Assembly (NCBI GenBank): GCA_963667875.2
Contig: CAXXGC010000003.1
Coordinates: 310,001-374,000 of the forward strand
Direction: 5' to 3'
From: JAEXOD01 sp963667875
Lineage (GTDB): Bacteria; Bacteroidota; Ignavibacteria; Ignavibacteriales; Melioribacteraceae
DNA length: 64,000 nucleotides
Position 1 is the stretch's first letter. Every line of letters begins with the position of its first letter. Below the pieces are notes generated by a model. That model had not been told where the DNA came from, made no database searches, and saw only the letters and a program-made list of their open reading frames with translations. The position numbers were made by a program, and so were the translations under genes. This document shows positions 61,248-64,000 of this stretch, in pieces.

Positions 61248-62537
61248 ATGGTTAATATTAAAAGTAATAATTTATTTGATGAAGCAAAAAAATATATTCC
61301 CGGCGGTGTAAATTCACCTGTTCGTGCCTTTAAGTCGGTTGGTGGTAATCCTGTTTTTATTGAAAGAGGTGAAGGTGCATTAATGTATGATGTTGATGGG
61401 AATGAATACATAGATTATATTGGCAGCTGGGGTCCTCATCTTTTTGGACATAATCCTGATTTTATTAAAAGTGCTATATTGGAGCAGGTGAATAAGGGAA
61501 CTTCATTTGGTGCTCCTACCGAATTAGAAGTTAAAATGGCAAAACTTATAAGCCAAATAGTTCCTTCAATGGAAATGGTTAGAATGGTTAATAGCGGAAC
61601 TGAAGCAACTATGAGTGCTGTTCGCTTAGCCAGGGGATTTACGGGAAGAGATAAATTTATTAAGTTTGAAGGCTGTTATCATGGACATGCTGATTATTTT
61701 TTGATAAAAGCCGGAAGTGGAGCATTAACTTTGGGCGTACCGACAAGTCCGGGTGTTACTAAAAATAATGCATCCGATACTTTATTAGCGGAATACAATA
61801 ACATTAATTCTGTAAAGGAATTAACACGTTCATTTAAAGGAGAAATAGCTGCAATTATTATTGAGCCAATTGCCGGGAATATGGGAGTTGTTGCCGGAGC
61901 ACCTGAGTTTTTAAAAGAACTAAGGACAGTGTGCGACGAAGAAGGTATAGTATTAATTTTTGATGAAGTGATGACAGGATTTAGAGTTGCTGCCGGTGGA
62001 GCACAAGAATTATATAATATCAAACCTGACTTAAGTACCTTTGGTAAAATTATTGGAGGTGGATTTCCTGTTGGTGCTTTTGGTGGTAAAAGGGAAATTA
62101 TGGAATGTCTTGCTCCGGTTGGACCTGTTTACCAAGCCGGTACTTTAAGTGGAAATCCAATGGCAATGTCGGCAGGTTATGCTTCATTAAAATATATACA
62201 GGATAATCCATCAATATATGTTGAAATTGAAAATAAAAGTAAATACTTAGCTGAAGGCTTTAAGAATAATTTAATTGAACTAAACAAAAGATATGCATTA
62301 AATCGTGTAGGTTCAATGATGTGTATGTTTTTTACTGAAGGAGATGTAAACAATTTTGCTGATGCATTAAAATCGGATACGGTTTTATATGGTAAATATT
62401 TTCATAAAATGCTGGAGCAGGGTGTTTATTTGGCACCTGCACAATATGAAGCTTTATTTGTGTCGTTAGCTCATACTAAAGAACAGTTGGATAAAACAAT
62501 TAAAGCACATTACAATGCAATAAGTGATTTATTATAG
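61248..62537 (+). CDS. hemL: Glutamate-1-semialdehyde 2,1-aminomutase
   Basis: This class III PLP enzyme of 429 residues makes 5-aminolevulinate from glutamate-1-semialdehyde. Visible are AKKYIPGGVNSPVRAFKSVG, MVNSGTEATMSAVRLARGFT, CYHGHADYFL, LIFDEVMTGFRVA and the PLP-Lys in TFGKIIGGGFPVGAFGG. The ATG at 61248 has GGAG 7 nt upstream; the TTG at 61236 is less likely. It is the last gene of the heme operon and its stop codon directly abuts the stop of the convergent receptor gene. Confidence 0.95.
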   Translation: MVNIKSNNLFDEAKKYIPGGVNSPVRAFKSVGGNPVFIERGEGALMYDVDGNEYIDYIGSWGPHLFGHNPDFIKSAILEQVNKGTSFGAPTELEVKMAKLISQIVPSMEMVRMVNSGTEATMSAVRLARGFTGRDKFIKFEGCYHGHADYFLIKAGSGALTLGVPTSPGVTKNNASDTLLAEYNNINSVKELTRSFKGEIAAIIIEPIAGNMGVVAGAPEFLKELRTVCDEEGIVLIFDEVMTGFRVAAGGAQELYNIKPDLSTFGKIIGGGFPVGAFGGKREIMECLAPVGPVYQAGTLSGNPMAMSAGYASLKYIQDNPSIYVEIENKSKYLAEGFKNNLIELNKRYALNRVGSMMCMFFTEGDVNNFADALKSDTVLYGKYFHKMLEQGVYLAPAQYEALFVSLAHTKEQLDKTIKAHYNAISDLL

Positions 62538-64000
62538 TTAATTCAAAGAAAGTTTAGTAGTTTTTTTATGATGCAAAATTACTGAACTTTCTGATATTTT
62601 AAATCTGTTAATAATTGATTGCAGATTTTCTGTAAGTCTATTCAAATCTTCTGATGCTTGTGCAACTTGTTGAATACCGGTGGAAAATTCTTGAGTAACG
62701 TTATTAATACTTTCAATATTTTTGCTTATCTGAGCCGAGGTTGATGATTGTTGTTCACTTGCGGCTGCTACTTGACTGGCAATATCAACAACCTGTGATG
62801 CTCCCTTGATAATTTCTTCTAATGAATTTCCTGCTTTTGATGCCAAGGTTCTTCCATTGTTCACTTCTGTAGTTCCAAGATTCATTGAGTTAACAGCAGC
62901 TAAAGTTTCTTTTTGAATTTGTTTAATCATTACCGCAATTTCTTTTGTGGCTTTTGAAGTTCTTTCGGCAAGTTTTTTTACTTCATCTGCTACAACAGCA
63001 AAACCCCTTCCTTGTTCTCCTGCTCTGGCAGCTTCAATAGCTGCATTTAGTGCTAATAAATTTGTTTGATCGGCAATATCATTAATAACTTGAATAATAT
63101 TTCCAATTTCGTCACTACTTTTTCCTAAGCTTTGTACTGTTTTAGCAGCATCAGTAACTACCAATGAAATTTTATTTATTCCTTCAACAGTATCTTTTAC
63201 AACTTTACCACCTTCAACAGCTATTTTACCTGCTTTTTGGGCTGTAATTGCAGCTTCATTTGCGTTTTTTGTGGTCTCCATTATTGTAGCTGTCATTTCT
63301 TCAACTGCACTGGCAACTTCGCTTGCTTGCGAGCTTTGTTCTTGTGCGCCGGCAGCCATTTCTTCTGTACTTGCAGAAATTTGACTGCTTGCACTTGCGG
63401 TTGCATTTACAGCCTCCAAAAAATCAAATAATATTGCGGATAATGAATCATTTAGTTTATTTATACTGTTTATTATTAATTGATGCTGTCCTTTATACTC
63501 GTTTTTAATTTTTACAGTAAAATCCCCGGTATTCATAATTTCCAATACTCGGGCTCCATCCTGTATTGGTAATATAACGCTATCAAGCATTGTATTTATT
63601 CCGGCAATCAAATCGTAATATCCTCCGGCAAATTTATCAGTATTACCCCTATCATTTAAATTACCTTGCGAAGCCGAATATGTTAACTTAGTTGTTTCCT
63701 CAATCAAAAGTTTTAGAGTATTTATTATTTTGTTGAATGAAGGTGTTAATTGATCCTGATTACTTAATAGTGATTGATTAAAACCTAAATCTCCGTCGGC
63801 AACCTTTTCCATTGAATTTGAAAATGATTGAAGTTTGTCCGAAAAAGTATTCATAGATTTTACCATTTTCCCAATTTCATCAGTTTGTTTAATTTCAAAT
63901 CTTGAATTCAAAATTCCATTGCTCAAATCTTCTAATATGGACAAAACCCGGATTATTGGACCGCTTATTAGTTTTGAGATAATATAGCTTAAAAATAATG
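62538..64000 (-). CDS. Methyl-accepting chemotaxis protein, N-terminus outside window
   Basis: The frame is open from the window edge to the stop at 62538 (about 487 codons visible). At the edge it reads LFLSYIISKLISGPIIRVLS, the end of a membrane helix and start of HAMP. Two more HAMP-like units follow (about the next 200 residues). The signalling domain then has NATASASSQISASTEEMAAG and the hairpin tip INDIADQTNLLALNAAIEAARAGEQGRGFAVVADEVKKLAERT. There is no C-terminal pentapeptide tether. It senses an unknown stimulus and controls CheA. A TTG at 63944 is an internal codon and not the start. Confidence 0.93.
   Translation of the reverse strand, partial: LFLSYIISKLISGPIIRVLSILEDLSNGILNSRFEIKQTDEIGKMVKSMNTFSDKLQSFSNSMEKVADGDLGFNQSLLSNQDQLTPSFNKIINTLKLLIEETTKLTYSASQGNLNDRGNTDKFAGGYYDLIAGINTMLDSVILPIQDGARVLEIMNTGDFTVKIKNEYKGQHQLIINSINKLNDSLSAILFDFLEAVNATASASSQISASTEEMAAGAQEQSSQASEVASAVEEMTATIMETTKNANEAAITAQKAGKIAVEGGKVVKDTVEGINKISLVVTDAAKTVQSLGKSSDEIGNIIQVINDIADQTNLLALNAAIEAARAGEQGRGFAVVADEVKKLAERTSKATKEIAVMIKQIQKETLAAVNSMNLGTTEVNNGRTLASKAGNSLEEIIKGASQVVDIASQVAAASEQQSSTSAQISKNIESINNVTQEFSTGIQQVAQASEDLNRLTENLQSIINRFKISESSVILHHKKTTKLSLN

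Overview
AT-rich, gene-dense bacterial chromosome. Several markers point to the Ignavibacteria/Chlorobi side of the Bacteroidota superphylum. They are a type IX secretion C-terminal sorting domain with the NYPNPFNPST signature on a multiheme cytochrome, a DUF4783-like protein, a DUF6051 protein, many lipoproteins, and sigma-54 activators paired with membrane histidine kinases. The assignment rests on recognised families, not on a database search.

Layout. 1-5.3 kb (minus strand) is an Mla/MCE-type lipid transport operon (mlaE, an mlaF-like gene, mlaD, a TPR lipoprotein) followed by a secreted FG-GAP protein cut by the window edge. 5.5-9.6 kb holds an OmpA-family porin and a pyrR-pyrB-pyrC operon. 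9.7-19.4 kb has two small exported proteins, a very large NtrY-like kinase, an AddA-like helicase-nuclease with an iron-sulfur type C-terminus, and a lipoprotein amidase. 19.4-29.5 kb carries a POT-like transporter, a zinc phospholipase/S1-P1-fold protein, rocD, nfnAB, and a FIST protein with a PAS histidine kinase. 30.5-32.25 kb is a pair of DUF1670 genes bounded by imperfect inverted repeats, a candidate mobile element. 32.25-39.3 kb is a respiratory/regulatory block: a nine-heme cytochrome and a receiver protein, divergent from a kinase with a CXXCH motif in its sensor domain, its NtrC-type partner, pfkA, a cupin, a lipoprotein and tRNA-Arg(CCG). 39.5-45.7 kb has a second sigma-54 activator, a kinase and a KimA-like potassium transporter. 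45.7-51.3 kb has two GH12 lipoproteins, a frame-interrupted two-domain MerR regulator with a DUF6051 protein, and three unknown membrane proteins. 51.5-62.5 kb is a complete protoporphyrin-route heme operon: hemX-like, hemA, C, D, E, N, H, Y, B, L. A chemotaxis receptor, cut by the window edge, ends the window.

Two regulatory circuits can be read from DNA. A near-perfect sigma-54 promoter lies in front of the receiver/cytochrome genes, with a 17-bp palindrome about 150 bp upstream. This suggests the heme-containing kinase and its NtrC partner switch on a multiheme cytochrome. A second sigma-54 promoter precedes the kinase/potassium-transporter pair, whose likely activator gene lies just upstream.

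The gene-free stretches near 23.1-24.1, 26.5, 29.5-30.5, 40.8-41.8 and 49.5-49.8 kb are not empty. They hold dispersed hairpin repeats in both orientations, some bounded by inverted copies of an ATGYCGCATAAG motif. No transposase for them is present in the window.
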